Below are positions 1 to 10,015 of a stretch of 33,737 nucleotides of DNA, piece by piece. The stretch is from the NCBI GenBank assembly GCA_021797635.1, contig JAJZZI010000162.1, positions 1,409-35,145 on the forward strand, read 5' to 3'. A program made the translations under genes and the position numbers. Under the pieces are notes generated by a model. The model was not told where the DNA came from, did not search any database, and saw only the letters and a program-made list of their open reading frames with translations. The stretch's first letter is position 1; the number at the start of each line of letters is the position of its first letter. The DNA comes from Bacillota bacterium. GTDB lineage: Bacteria > Bacillota > Sulfobacillia > Sulfobacillales > Sulfobacillaceae.

Positions 1-1
1 T

Positions 2-109
2 CTATCCGCCAACGGTACCATCTCGCTCTGTGCAGAGACCGTGCCGGGCGGGGATGACGAAACCTTGATGCCTTTAGCACACTTCGGGCAACCCCTACGG
101 TCTAAGTGA
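2..109 (+). CDS. Possible C-terminal tail of an IS200/IS605-type TnpB-like protein (truncated by window start)
   Basis: Frame 2 is open from the window edge to TGA at 107-109 (LSANGTISLCAETVPGGDDETLMPLAHFGQPLRSK*). Support is mainly contextual: it is followed by a hairpin-rich omegaRNA-like segment. No catalytic motif is visible in the retained part. Confidence 0.3.
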   Translation, partial: LSANGTISLCAETVPGGDDETLMPLAHFGQPLRSK

Positions 110-500
110 TGACAAGCCAATAGGGGGAAGGGATTAGAGACCAACGCAGAGCGAAACGCGAAACCATCCGGCGCGGCACGCACAGCCAGCGGGAAGGGGA
201 GTCCCCCGAATTCAGCAACAAACGTCCACCATTGCATCACCTCAACCGACTAAATAAAAGCCTCAGTTACCAGTCATTGGGTGAGACGTGCCAGTTTTAA
301 GACCCTAGGCCCGAAACGACCCTAGGTCCCATCTGGGTGAGCTTTACCGCGAAGATGAGTGAGAGAATCGTGTAAGCCCGGAACTCGCAATGTTCCGCGA
401 ACCAGGAACCTCTGGCGGGGTAATCCCGGTGACCCTCGGAAACACCCGAAGAGGTGAAACCCCCACCTTGGCTTAGCCAGGTGGGGAAAGAGTTCGTCCA
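110..500 (+). ncRNA. Structured RNA / element right end resembling an IS200/IS605 omegaRNA (TnpB- or IsrB/HEARO-type)
   Basis: Nested complementary segments: GGAAC(380-384)/GTTCC, ACCTCT(408-413)/AGAGGT(450-455), CGGG-GTAA-TCCCG, CTCGG-aaacac-CCGAaGAG. A terminal hairpin CCCCACCTTGGC-tta-GCCAGGTGGGG (461-486, one bulged T) is followed by AAAGAGTTCGTCC. The layout resembles omegaRNA 3' ends, with a GC-rich hairpin near the element end. Confidence 0.45.
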
Positions 501-553
501 AAGCTTTCGCCGATCAAGAGGTATACAAAGGCACCTCGCTTCGGCGAATTCGC

Positions 554-1681
554 TTAGCGCTGATCCACGGGCTTCACCGTCAAGTGGGTTGGCCCCGTGT
601 ACTCCGCTCTGGGACGAATGAGGCGATTGTCATCGTACTGCTCCAGAACATGCGCCGTCCAACCCGCAATCCGACTCATGGCAAACACTGGCGTAAACAT
701 ATCGATGGGGATGCCCATCATGCGGTACAACGATCCCGAATAGAAATCGACATTGGCGTGGAGGTGTTTTTGGTCGCCTACGTAGGCGGCGATCGCTTCC
801 AGTCGTTCAAAGACGTCCATGTTGCCTTCACTCTTGCTCATTTCCTGAGAAATACGCCGTAATACCACGGCTCGTGGGTCATCGGTCTTATACACCCGGT
901 GACCAAAGCCCATAATCTTGCGTTTTGCTTCAAATGCCTGATCGAGCCACGACTGCACGTTATCCAAAGTCCCAATATCATCGACCATCCGCATCACCTG
1001 TTCGTTAGCTCCGCCGTGCAAAGGTCCTTTTAAGGTGCCAACGGCAGAAGTAATGGCGGAATAGATGTCCGAAAGAGTGGCTGCCGTCACCCGCGCAGAA
1101 AACGTCGACGCGTTCAGTTCGTGATCGGCGTGTAAAATGAGCGAGGTGTCAAGCGCTTTGGCATGCTGCGCTAAAGGCCGCTTTCCCGTTAACATCCACA
1201 AGAAGTTCTCCGCCAGGGGCAAATCCGGGTCGGGAGCAATAACGTCCTGGCCGTTTCGGCTGCGCTCATAAGCGGCCATCATCGTAGGGATTTGGGCCAC
1301 CAAACGCACCGCTTTGCGGTGGTTGGCAGCCCGATCCATCGAGTCTGCATCGGGATCATAGACCCCGGCCATACTCACTGCGGTCCGCAGCACATCCATG
1401 GGCGGTGTATTCTTGGGAATCCAAGAAATAAGTCCACTGACAGATGGGTTTAAGGTGCGATTATCCGCCAATTCTTGTTGAAACGCCAAAAGCGTTTTGG
1501 CATCAGGTAAGCTTCCGTGCCAAAGTAAAAAGACCACCTCTTCAAAGGTGGCATGTTCGGCCAAATCCACGGCATCATATCCGCGATAGACCAGACGGCC
1601 TTCTTTCCCATCAATAAAGCACAAGTCCGAGGTTAGCGCGACCACATCTTCCAGGCCTGCCTTAAATCCAGTGTCTGCCAT
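554..1681 (-). CDS. citZ: Citrate synthase
   Basis: 375 aa; citrate synthase family sequence (GRLVYRGYDAVDLAEHATFEEVVFLLWHG, GPLHGGANEQV, GFGHRVYKTDDPRA, HANVDFYSGSLYRMMGIP). Confidence 0.95.
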   Translation of the reverse strand: MADTGFKAGLEDVVALTSDLCFIDGKEGRLVYRGYDAVDLAEHATFEEVVFLLWHGSLPDAKTLLAFQQELADNRTLNPSVSGLISWIPKNTPPMDVLRTAVSMAGVYDPDADSMDRAANHRKAVRLVAQIPTMMAAYERSRNGQDVIAPDPDLPLAENFLWMLTGKRPLAQHAKALDTSLILHADHELNASTFSARVTAATLSDIYSAITSAVGTLKGPLHGGANEQVMRMVDDIGTLDNVQSWLDQAFEAKRKIMGFGHRVYKTDDPRAVVLRRISQEMSKSEGNMDVFERLEAIAAYVGDQKHLHANVDFYSGSLYRMMGIPIDMFTPVFAMSRIAGWTAHVLEQYDDNRLIRPRAEYTGPTHLTVKPVDQR

Positions 1682-1728
1682 CCCACCAATTCCTCCTTGA
1701 TTCCTGTTCCCCGGTCGAGCCCAGGGCG

Positions 1729-2031
1729 CTAGCTTGGCGTTGGACTCTCAGCGGCACGACGCTCCTCAATCTCCGTATTCCAAACGTCGTGACCGTTGAG
1801 TTGCATCCCTTTTGGGGGTAAGGAACCGCTTTTCATATGTAAGCGCGCTTGGTTTAGCACAAATTCCGCCATCTTCCGTTCAAGCACCTCCGCGCTTATG
1901 CCCTGAGGCGGCGAGGGAACCTCCACCACCCGCACCGGGTAGTGGTCCTTCTGATACACTCCCTCGTAGACACGCAAGTCCACGTTCCACTGAGTTGCCG
2001 TCTCAGCGATGCTATTCACGCTGACGCTCAA
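1729..2031 (-). CDS. Small conserved-hypothetical protein (100 aa)
   Basis: Open frame between gltD and the citrate synthase gene on the same strand; no recognised domain. Confidence 0.55.
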   Translation of the reverse strand: MSVSVNSIAETATQWNVDLRVYEGVYQKDHYPVRVVEVPSPPQGISAEVLERKMAEFVLNQARLHMKSGSLPPKGMQLNGHDVWNTEIEERRAAESPTPS

Positions 2032-2086
2032 CCAAGACTCCCCCTTGCTCCACGTGCTTATAGATATTCTAATCGTTTCTCCAGGT

Positions 2087-2140
2087 TTTGAAACCCCACG
2101 GGGCTCACGACTTGGCCCGTCTTTATGACCGAGCCAAGTC
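2087..2140 (-). terminator. Putative terminator hairpins downstream of gltD
   Basis: GACTTGGC (2109-2116) / GCCAAGTC (2133-2140) inverted repeat, followed on the minus strand by GAGCCCC-gt-GGGGTTTC. Confidence 0.4.
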
Positions 2141-2153
2141 CGCCGTCCCCATG

Positions 2154-3632
2154 TTACGGCAAATCAGTCTCCCCCATCAAATAGCGGTCACATTCACGTG
2201 CTGCCGCGCGACCTTCATTGATGGCCCAAACCACTAAGCTTTGGCCTCGCCGGGCATCCCCGGCCGCAAAGATGCCTGGCACGCTCGTGGCAAACGAACC
2301 ATAAGCCGCTTTAGCATTGCTGCGCGCGTCTCGTTCGACGCCGAGCGCATCCAAGAGGCTCGCTTCGGGACCCAAGTATCCCATCGCTAACAGCACAACT
2401 TGCCCCGGCAAACGCGCTTCACTACCTTCCACTTCGACCGGCCGTTTTCTACCCGATTCATCCGACTCCCAGCGCAATTGCACAATATCGAGCCCCTGCA
2501 CCTGGCCATTTTCGTCGCCTACCAGCCGCTTCGCGGTGGTGCGGTATTCCCGGGGATCACGACCAAAAATGACCGAAGCCTCTTCTTGTCCATAGTCCTG
2601 TTTATAGATCCGAGGAAACTCCGGCCAGGGATTTTCCGGCCCACGAACCAGGGGATTTTCTTCCAAAATCTCGAGCTGCACGACCTGACGACAGTGCTGG
2701 CGCATGGCCGTCCCCACGCAGTCCGTACCCGTGTCCCCGCCCCCAATCACGATGACGTCCTTACCCTCTACGGAAATATAGGGGTGATCCGGTTCAAAGA
2801 GCCTACGCGTGTTATTCCGCAGAAAGTCCATCGCAAAGTACACGCCCGAGAGGTCACGTCCGGGAACGGGCAAGTCCCGGGGCACGGTCGCACCCACGCA
2901 AATGACGACGGCGTCATACTCTTGCTTGAGGCGCTCGGCGGCATAATTTCGGCCGACCTCGGTGTTGGTCACAAACGAAATCCCCTCGGCCCGCATCAAG
3001 TCCAACCGACGGTCGACCACTGCCTTATCCAACTTCATGTTGGGAATTCCGTACATCAAAAGACCGCCAGGTCGATCAGCGCGTTCAAAAACCGTCACCC
3101 AGTGACCCGCCTTATTTAGCTGCGCCGCCGCCGCCAAGCCCGACGGCCCGGAACCAATCACGGCCACCTTCTTACCCGTGCGCACCAGCGGTGGATCAGG
3201 CACCACCCAGCCTTCATCAAAGCCGCGGTCGATAATCTGCCGTTCAATCGTCTTAATGGTGACGGGTTGGCCGCTTAAGCGGCCAACCGTGCATGAGCCT
3301 TCACAGGGTGCAGGACATACCCGTCCCGTAAATTCCGGAAAGTTCGTCGTTTTCAGCAAGCGCGTCAGTGCCTCTTGCCACGCTCCCCGGTACACCAGAT
3401 CATTCCATTCGGGAATGAGGTTATGGGTCGGACAACCTGACGCCATGCCGTTTAACATAATGCCGCTCTGGCAGTAGGGAACCCCACAATCCATACATCG
3501 GGCCGCCTGGGTCTCCGCTTCGGTCCGATCCAGTGGCTGGACAAACTCCTGCCAGTCGTTCAAGCGTTCTTTTGGCGCGCGATCCGGCGCCACCTGGCGT
3601 GGATATTCCATGAACCCGGTAATTTTCCCCAT
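2154..3632 (-). CDS. gltD: Glutamate synthase (NADPH) small subunit
   Basis: 492 aa; CMDCGVPYC and CPAPCEGSC Cys motifs, two Rossmann motifs ([23 protein letters not shown]); adjacent to gltB. Confidence 0.96.
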   Translation of the reverse strand: MGKITGFMEYPRQVAPDRAPKERLNDWQEFVQPLDRTEAETQAARCMDCGVPYCQSGIMLNGMASGCPTHNLIPEWNDLVYRGAWQEALTRLLKTTNFPEFTGRVCPAPCEGSCTVGRLSGQPVTIKTIERQIIDRGFDEGWVVPDPPLVRTGKKVAVIGSGPSGLAAAAQLNKAGHWVTVFERADRPGGLLMYGIPNMKLDKAVVDRRLDLMRAEGISFVTNTEVGRNYAAERLKQEYDAVVICVGATVPRDLPVPGRDLSGVYFAMDFLRNNTRRLFEPDHPYISVEGKDVIVIGGGDTGTDCVGTAMRQHCRQVVQLEILEENPLVRGPENPWPEFPRIYKQDYGQEEASVIFGRDPREYRTTAKRLVGDENGQVQGLDIVQLRWESDESGRKRPVEVEGSEARLPGQVVLLAMGYLGPEASLLDALGVERDARSNAKAAYGSFATSVPGIFAAGDARRGQSLVVWAINEGRAAARECDRYLMGETDLP

Positions 3633-3661
3633 CCGATGCGCACGCCTCCTTCCTTGTTCTG

Positions 3662-6600
3662 CTACTTTCCTGCCACTTCGACCAATCCCGTTTGACTATC
3701 CTCGAAGGCGGCCATGACCGCTTCATTTTCACTGAGTCCCTGTTGTTTGGCCCGTAAAATAGCCTCTCGTACTCGGCGGTAGTCCTTGGGCACGACCCGC
3801 ACCAAGCGCTCTTGGGTCCCGTTCCAGTTCTGGAGCAACTCCGCTCCCCGCCGGCTCCCGGTATAATGGACGTGACGCTCAATCATGCTCCGAACTTCGG
3901 CCGCTTCGGCCGGATCATCCAAACTCTCCAGCGTCACCATATCTAAGTTGCAGCGGTGCGCAAACGTCCCCTTTTCATCCAAAACGTAGGCGATGCCGCC
4001 CGACATCCCCGCCGCAAAGTTCCTACCCGTCCGCCCCAGCACGACCACTCGACCGCCCGTCATATACTCCAGACCATGGTCTCCCACACCTTCAACCACC
4101 GCCTGCGCACCGCTATTTCTCACGCCAAAGCGTTCTCCCGCCATGCCCGCAATATAGGCTTCGCCAGAGGTTGCGCCGTAAAGCGCCACATTGCCAATGA
4201 TGATGTTCTCATGCGCCACGAACGAGGCGCGAGCATCGGGATAGACGAGGATTTTGCCGCCCGACAACCCCTTGCCCACATAGTCGTTGGCGTCGCCCTG
4301 TAGCCAAAGCGTCAAGCCGCGCGGGATGAAGGCACCAAAACTTTGGCCCGCCGAACCTTGAAAGCGAAATTGAATCAAGTCTTCCGGTAGCCCTTCGCGG
4401 CCATACTTCAGACTGATCTCACTCCCTAAGCGAGTTCCCAGCGCGCGATTGACGTTGCGGACGGGAAATTCACGCACCACCGGCTCTCCCCGTTCCAGCG
4501 CAGGAAGGGCTGCCTCTATCAACTCCGTCGCATCTAAGGTTTCACTCAAGTGATGATTCTGACGCTCCCGGTTTCGATCGATGTCGGGAGGCGGCGTTAA
4601 GATGGCGGATAGGTCCAAATTCTTGGCTTTCCAGTGGTCCGACAAACTGACCGTGCTCAAAAGATCGCTGCGACCCACCATTTCCGAAACCGTGCGCACG
4701 CCGAGCTTCGCCATGTAATGGCGAAGGTCGTTCGCGACCAACATCATAAAGTTCACCACGGCCTGAGGATCGCCAGTAAAGTTCTTTCTTAGTTCCGGAT
4801 TTTGGGTGGCAATTCCCGTGGGGCAGGTGTCCAAGTGACACACGCGCATCATGACGCAACCCAGGCTGACCAGGGGACCGGTAGCAAATCCAAACTCATC
4901 GGCACCTAAAAGCGCAGCGATAGCCACGTCCCGTCCCGTCAGCAACTTCCCGTCTGTTTCCACCCGAATGCGATCGCGAAGTCCGTTTAACAGCAGGGTC
5001 TGGTGCGTCTCAGCCAGCCCTAGTTCCCATGGCATGCCAGCGTGCTGGATGCTCGTTTCTGGGGAAGCGCCGGTACCCCCATCATATCCCGAGATAAGCA
5101 CGAGATCAGCCTTACCCTTGGCGACTCCCGCGGCAATGGTACCAACCCCTACCGCCGACACCAACTTCACCGTAATCCGCGCCTTGGGATTGGCGTTTTT
5201 CAGGTCATAGATGAGCTCCGCCAGGTCCTCAATCGAATAAATATCATGATGCGGAGGCGGAGAAATGAGCCCCACCCCAGGGGTTGAGTTCCGCACTTCG
5301 GCAATCCACGGATATACCTTTTTCCCGGGGAGCTGACCGCCCTCTCCAGGTTTCGCCCCCTGAGCAATCTTGATCTGGATTTCATCGGCATTAACCAGGT
5401 AATGGCTGGTGACGCCAAATCTCCCTGAGGCTACCTGCTTAATGGCGCTGCGCCGCCAATCACCATTCTCATCACGGGTATAGCGGTCAGGATGCTCTCC
5501 CCCCTCGCCCGTGTTGCTCTTGCCCCCGATGCGATTCATGGCTATGGCCAATGCTTCATGGGCCTCTTGGCTAATCGAGCCAAAGGACATGGCTCCGCTT
5601 TTGAAGCGACGGACGATCGATTCCGCCGACTCCACTTGATCAAGCGGGATAGGCTTTTGGGCAAACTTAAAGTCTAACAAGCTCCGAAGATTAAAGCGCG
5701 CCCTGGAAAATTCCAAGATCTTCTCTTTAAAACGCTCGAATAAGTCGGGATTATTCTGGCGCGTAGCCTGTTGCAACAGGTAGACCGACTCGGCGTCATA
5801 CATGTGCTCCTCGCCGTCTGCCCGCCATTGAATGTGGCCACCAGACTCTAAGGCCAGCGCTCCGCCCTTGCGTTGGGCGTATGCTTGGCGGTGGCGACGT
5901 CGCACCTCTTCGGCTACTTCCGCAAGGCCCATTCCCTGAATCTTCGACGACGTTCTCGTAAAGTAGCGGTCGAGAAAATCTTGGTTAAGACCCACCGCCT
6001 CGAACACCTGAGCACCTTGATAGCTTTGGATGGTGGAAATCCCCATCTTCGACAAGACCTTGACGACACCTTTGGTACTGGCCTTGACATAATTGTGAAT
6101 CGCCTCGTCCACCGAAATACCAGTCCAAATAGATTTCAGAATTTTGTCCTCGATCGATTCGAAGACCAAATAGGGATTAATCGCGCTGGCTCCATAGCCA
6201 ATCAAGGTCGCGAAATGGTGCACTTCTCGGGGCTCTCCCGATTCGATGACGAGTCCCGCCTGAGTTCTGGTACCCATGTCGATCAAATGGTGATGCAGGG
6301 CAGACACGGCCAACAATGCTGGCAGGGGCGCCATCACTTCGTCATGACCACGGTCTGACAACACGACAATGTTAACCCCTTGGGCAATCGCGCTATCCGC
6401 AGCCTGAAACAACGCGTCAAGCCCCGCCCGCATCCCCTCTTCGCCTCTGCCCACCTCATACAAAATCGAAAGCGTACGCGAGGAGAAACCCTCACGATTA
6501 ATATGCACCAGCTTATACAACTCGCTGTTGGTCAAAATCGGTGTAGGCAGCTCAATTTGGCGACAGGCTTCGGGTTCGGTGCGAAGCAGGTTTCCTTCCG

Positions 6601-8248
6601 AACCCAGGGTCGTAGCGACGGCGGTCACAATTTCTTCGCGAATGGCATCGATGGGCGGATTCGTTACTTGAGCGAACAACTGCTTAAAGTAACGATATAA
6701 GAGTTGGGGGCGCTCGGACAACACGGCTAGCGGCGTGTCCACGCCCATGGATCCTACCCGTTCTGCCCCTTCTATAGCCATCGGCTTCACCAGTTTGTCG
6801 AGCTCTTCGTGGGTGTAGCCAAATTCTATTTGCCGACGAAGCACCGTGTCATGATCCGGCTCCGGAACCGACGGCGGCTCGGGCAGATCTTCTAGCCGAA
6901 TGAGATGCTGATTCAGCCAGTCCTCATAGGGATGCTGGCTAGCAAATTGGGATTTCAGCTCCTCATCGGAGACAATCCGCTGCTGCTCCAGATCCACCAC
7001 CAGCATACGACCCGGTTGCAGTCGGCCCTTGGTCACGACCTCCTCGGGGGCAATGTCCAAGACGCCCACCTCAGAAGCTAACACAATGAGGTCTCCCTTG
7101 GTCACATAATAGCGCGCCGGTCTAAGACCGTTACGGTCGAGGATGGCAGCTATTTGCTTGCCGTCAGTCAAAACCATCGCTGCAGGACCATCCCAGGGCT
7201 CCATGAGACAACTGTGGTACTCATAAAAGGCCCGCTTCTCCGGACTCATGCTTTCGTGGTTAGACCAGGGTTCAGGAATCATCATCATCGCCGCCTGGGT
7301 TAACGGCCGACCAGCTAACACGAGAAATTCCAGCGTATTATCAAATACGGCCGTATCGCTGCCGTCCTCATCGATTATCGGCAGCAATTTGGCTAAGTCG
7401 TCACCAAAAAGATCAGACTGCAGCAATGCTTCACGAGCCCGCATCCAATTGACATTCCCTCGCAGGGTGTTAATCTCACCGTTATGAATCACGAACCGAT
7501 AGGGATGCGCCCTTTCCCAGCTAGGGAAGGTGTTGGTGCTAAAACGCGAATGGATCAAGGCAAAGGCAGACTCGGTCCGCGTGTCAGACAAGTCGGGAAA
7601 ATAGCTGCGCACCTGATATGAGGTAAACATCCCTTTATAGACAAGCGTTCGGCTCGAAAAACTTGCACAATAAAATGCATGCTCTCCGGAAAGGCCATGC
7701 TCGCGCAAGTCATGCTCGATGCGGCGGCGGATCACATACAACTTCCGCTCAAACGCATCCCCACTAGAAATGGTCTCTGCCCGTGCCACAAACACTTGGC
7801 GCAGGCGCGGCTCAGATGCCAGCGCCGCTTGGCCCAACCCATCATGGTTGCTCGGCACATCACGCCAGCCCAAGACCGTCTGACCCTCTTCGACAATGAC
7901 CGCTTCAATCTGCTGTTCAAAAACTGAGCGTGCATGGTCGTCTTGAGGCAAAAACATCATACCCACACCATAAGCACCCAGCTCCGGCAACGCGAAGCCC
8001 AGACGCGTGGATTCCTCCATGAGCAAGCGCTGAGGCAACTGGATCAAAATCCCCGCTCCATCACCTGCATTGGGCTCACTGCCTTGAGCACCGCGATGAT
8101 CAAGGTTCTCCAACACCGAAAGCGCTTGCTGCACGATGGCGTGAGACCGTTTAGACTTGATGTTCGCTACAAATCCAATTCCACATGCATCGTGTTCCCA
8201 CTTGGGATCGTACAGGCCTTGCGCCTTGGGCGCTCGAGAAAAGCTCAT
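3662..8248 (-). CDS. gltB: Glutamate synthase (NADPH) large subunit
   Basis: 1528 aa; N-terminal Ntn-type glutamine amidotransferase with CGIGFVANI after a short propeptide, FMN-binding synthase domain, C-terminal GXGXG domain ([12 protein letters not shown]). Confidence 0.97.
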   Translation of the reverse strand: MSFSRAPKAQGLYDPKWEHDACGIGFVANIKSKRSHAIVQQALSVLENLDHRGAQGSEPNAGDGAGILIQLPQRLLMEESTRLGFALPELGAYGVGMMFLPQDDHARSVFEQQIEAVIVEEGQTVLGWRDVPSNHDGLGQAALASEPRLRQVFVARAETISSGDAFERKLYVIRRRIEHDLREHGLSGEHAFYCASFSSRTLVYKGMFTSYQVRSYFPDLSDTRTESAFALIHSRFSTNTFPSWERAHPYRFVIHNGEINTLRGNVNWMRAREALLQSDLFGDDLAKLLPIIDEDGSDTAVFDNTLEFLVLAGRPLTQAAMMMIPEPWSNHESMSPEKRAFYEYHSCLMEPWDGPAAMVLTDGKQIAAILDRNGLRPARYYVTKGDLIVLASEVGVLDIAPEEVVTKGRLQPGRMLVVDLEQQRIVSDEELKSQFASQHPYEDWLNQHLIRLEDLPEPPSVPEPDHDTVLRRQIEFGYTHEELDKLVKPMAIEGAERVGSMGVDTPLAVLSERPQLLYRYFKQLFAQVTNPPIDAIREEIVTAVATTLGSEGNLLRTEPEACRQIELPTPILTNSELYKLVHINREGFSSRTLSILYEVGRGEEGMRAGLDALFQAADSAIAQGVNIVVLSDRGHDEVMAPLPALLAVSALHHHLIDMGTRTQAGLVIESGEPREVHHFATLIGYGASAINPYLVFESIEDKILKSIWTGISVDEAIHNYVKASTKGVVKVLSKMGISTIQSYQGAQVFEAVGLNQDFLDRYFTRTSSKIQGMGLAEVAEEVRRRHRQAYAQRKGGALALESGGHIQWRADGEEHMYDAESVYLLQQATRQNNPDLFERFKEKILEFSRARFNLRSLLDFKFAQKPIPLDQVESAESIVRRFKSGAMSFGSISQEAHEALAIAMNRIGGKSNTGEGGEHPDRYTRDENGDWRRSAIKQVASGRFGVTSHYLVNADEIQIKIAQGAKPGEGGQLPGKKVYPWIAEVRNSTPGVGLISPPPHHDIYSIEDLAELIYDLKNANPKARITVKLVSAVGVGTIAAGVAKGKADLVLISGYDGGTGASPETSIQHAGMPWELGLAETHQTLLLNGLRDRIRVETDGKLLTGRDVAIAALLGADEFGFATGPLVSLGCVMMRVCHLDTCPTGIATQNPELRKNFTGDPQAVVNFMMLVANDLRHYMAKLGVRTVSEMVGRSDLLSTVSLSDHWKAKNLDLSAILTPPPDIDRNRERQNHHLSETLDATELIEAALPALERGEPVVREFPVRNVNRALGTRLGSEISLKYGREGLPEDLIQFRFQGSAGQSFGAFIPRGLTLWLQGDANDYVGKGLSGGKILVYPDARASFVAHENIIIGNVALYGATSGEAYIAGMAGERFGVRNSGAQAVVEGVGDHGLEYMTGGRVVVLGRTGRNFAAGMSGGIAYVLDEKGTFAHRCNLDMVTLESLDDPAEAAEVRSMIERHVHYTGSRRGAELLQNWNGTQERLVRVVPKDYRRVREAILRAKQQGLSENEAVMAAFEDSQTGLVEVAGK

Positions 8249-8620
8249 AATTCTACGTAACCTTCCTTTCTGAGGAAAGTCTCAGCTTCGGATAAAAATG
8301 GCAGCGTCCTATCGTCGCGAGGCATAGCCATCGGGCTCAAATACACAAACCATGTATCAGCGATTCTACCATGGCTACGGAAAACTTTCTACTATAAATC
8401 CAAAGACATGCATAAATAACCAGCGCGACCTTAAATCTTCCACTCACTCAAAGCTTTCGCGGAGCACCCGATCCCGGCCTGGCCATCGCGATCGAATGGT
8501 AAGAAGTGCTGACCACACCACCGAAACGGGAAAATATTTCATCCCGAACGCTGATACCTACTTCGCGTTGATACGACCACAATCCGAGGAGTGCGCCAGG
8601 ATCTATCCGTCTACCCTAAT

Positions 8621-8650
8621 ATTATAACGGTTTAGGGCACTTTTTGGGAA
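8621..8650 (-). promoter_or_regulatory. Putative gltB promoter with overlapping inverted repeat
   Basis: Minus strand reads TTCCCA-N18-TATAAT (plus TGGGAA 8645-8650, ATTATA 8621-8626). CCCTAA (8614-8619) and TTAGGG (8632-8637) form an inverted repeat flanking the -10. Confidence 0.45.
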
Positions 8651-8826
8651 TCCCTTGGCGTTTCCCACCAACTCGGTCGAGGCCTCCAAATTTTGCCTTG
8701 GACCCCTTCCCGGGCTGGAGCCTTACGCGCCAGCCATCCCCTTTAAGCTCCACCGAGCCCTTTCCCCATTTTGGACGAGAGTTGTTATAATAGGAAAGAC
8801 TGTCGTGGTTAGGAGCCTAAAACATC

Positions 8827-9363
8827 GTGTTAAGAAATCGCATACGGCGAGTTCCCGTGACCGTACGAGGGACCCATTACATTCACGAGTATCTGGTGCT
8901 GCCCGATGTTTGTGCGGTCATTGCCGAAACATCTGAAGGCGTCGTACTAGTCGAGCAATACCGACCCGCCTTGGGCCGGAAAATCTTAGAACTTCCAGCA
9001 GGGCGTTTGCATCGTGGCGAAGATCCGGTCGAAGGTGCCCGTCGTGAGCTTCAAGAAGAAACGGGGTACCGCGCTGGCGATCTAAGGTTGTTGTCTCGCT
9101 TCTATCCGTCTGTGGGACTTTCTCGGCATAAAGTCCACTTGTATTACACGGTCGACCCGGTACCGGGAGAGACCCATTGGGATGCCACAGAGGAAATCGT
9201 CGTGAAGATTATCCCGGCATCCGAGGTGCCTAACTTGTTGGTCGAGGGCCGGGCAGCCGATGCCAAGACCCACCTGGGCCTGGTGTATTTTTTGAATTCG
9301 CGAGGCTGGGTATTCAAACGAGGGCGCTGGCGGCCGGAGGCCAACAATCAGGCTCCTTTGTGA
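8827..9363 (+). CDS. NUDIX hydrolase, ADP-ribose pyrophosphatase-like
   Basis: 178 aa, GTG start preceded by AGGAG (8811-8815); Nudix box in GRLHRGEDPVEGARRELQEETGY. Confidence 0.92.
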   Translation: MLRNRIRRVPVTVRGTHYIHEYLVLPDVCAVIAETSEGVVLVEQYRPALGRKILELPAGRLHRGEDPVEGARRELQEETGYRAGDLRLLSRFYPSVGLSRHKVHLYYTVDPVPGETHWDATEEIVVKIIPASEVPNLLVEGRAADAKTHLGLVYFLNSRGWVFKRGRWRPEANNQAPL

Positions 9364-9371
9364 GGACGCTT

Positions 9372-9396
9372 GGGGAGCGGTGATGAGCCGCTCCCC
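9372..9396. terminator. Bidirectional terminator-like hairpin between convergent NUDIX gene and kdpC1
   Basis: GGGGAGCGG-tgatgag-CCGCTCCCC, perfect 9-bp stem between the two stop codons. Confidence 0.65.
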
Positions 9397-9407
9397 CTTC
9401 ATGCCCG

Positions 9408-10004
9408 CTAGCCATGAAGCGCCTTATCGAGAAGAATGTTCAACTGGGTGACATTCACCACCTGAGCACCAAAAATTCCCCACTGCGGCCCCGAAGTGGA
9501 TGCCTCCACCAGCGCACGTAGAAAGCTCTGGGAAAGCCCGGTCGCCTTGGCCACGCGAGGAATTTGGATCATAGCCGCCTCGACACTAATGTCCGGGTCT
9601 AGACCTGAACCCGAGCCCTCCACTAGGTCGGGTGGAATTTGGCTGGTCTTCAACCCAGGGATGCTCTTTTTCAACGCGGCAATGCGAGAGCGAATCTCAG
9701 CCATCAACGCTTGGTTGGTGGGAGCCAAGTTGCTTGGCGCCGAGCTATAAGCGTTGTAGGGGTCGGGTTTGGCGGTGGTGGTCGAAACCGTGTCGGAAGG
9801 CCTGCCCCAAAAATATTTTGCCTGATCGAAATACTGCCCGACATGGGCTGACGCCACCACCCGACCGTTTAGCCTAATTTGGCTGCCGTTGGCCTGGTAG
9901 GGAAAAATCACTTGACTAATCCCAGTCATGGCTAAGGGATAAGCCAGACCTAACAACAACCAAAGAAACAGGGTGACCCCCACGAGAGGCTTTAGATATT
10001 TCAC
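9408..10004 (-). CDS. kdpC: K+-transporting ATPase subunit C (copy 1)
   Basis: 198 aa; N-terminal TM helix, YFWGRPSDT, SGLDPDISVEAAMIQIPRVA, downstream of kdpB. Confidence 0.95.
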   Translation of the reverse strand: MKYLKPLVGVTLFLWLLLGLAYPLAMTGISQVIFPYQANGSQIRLNGRVVASAHVGQYFDQAKYFWGRPSDTVSTTTAKPDPYNAYSSAPSNLAPTNQALMAEIRSRIAALKKSIPGLKTSQIPPDLVEGSGSGLDPDISVEAAMIQIPRVAKATGLSQSFLRALVEASTSGPQWGIFGAQVVNVTQLNILLDKALHG

Positions 10005-10015
10005 GTCGTCACCTC

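Noticed and set aside
2400-3119. 239-aa plus-strand ORF antisense to gltD
   Set aside because: Shadow of gltD; no protein-family features.
3421-3882. 153-aa minus-strand ORF bridging gltB/gltD
   Set aside because: Overlaps both genuine genes in another frame; not credible as a gene.
8763-8791. Promoter for the NUDIX gene (TATAAT at 8786-8791)
   Set aside because: The -10 is good but no acceptable -35 at 16-18 bp spacing was seen, so it is not listed as a feature.
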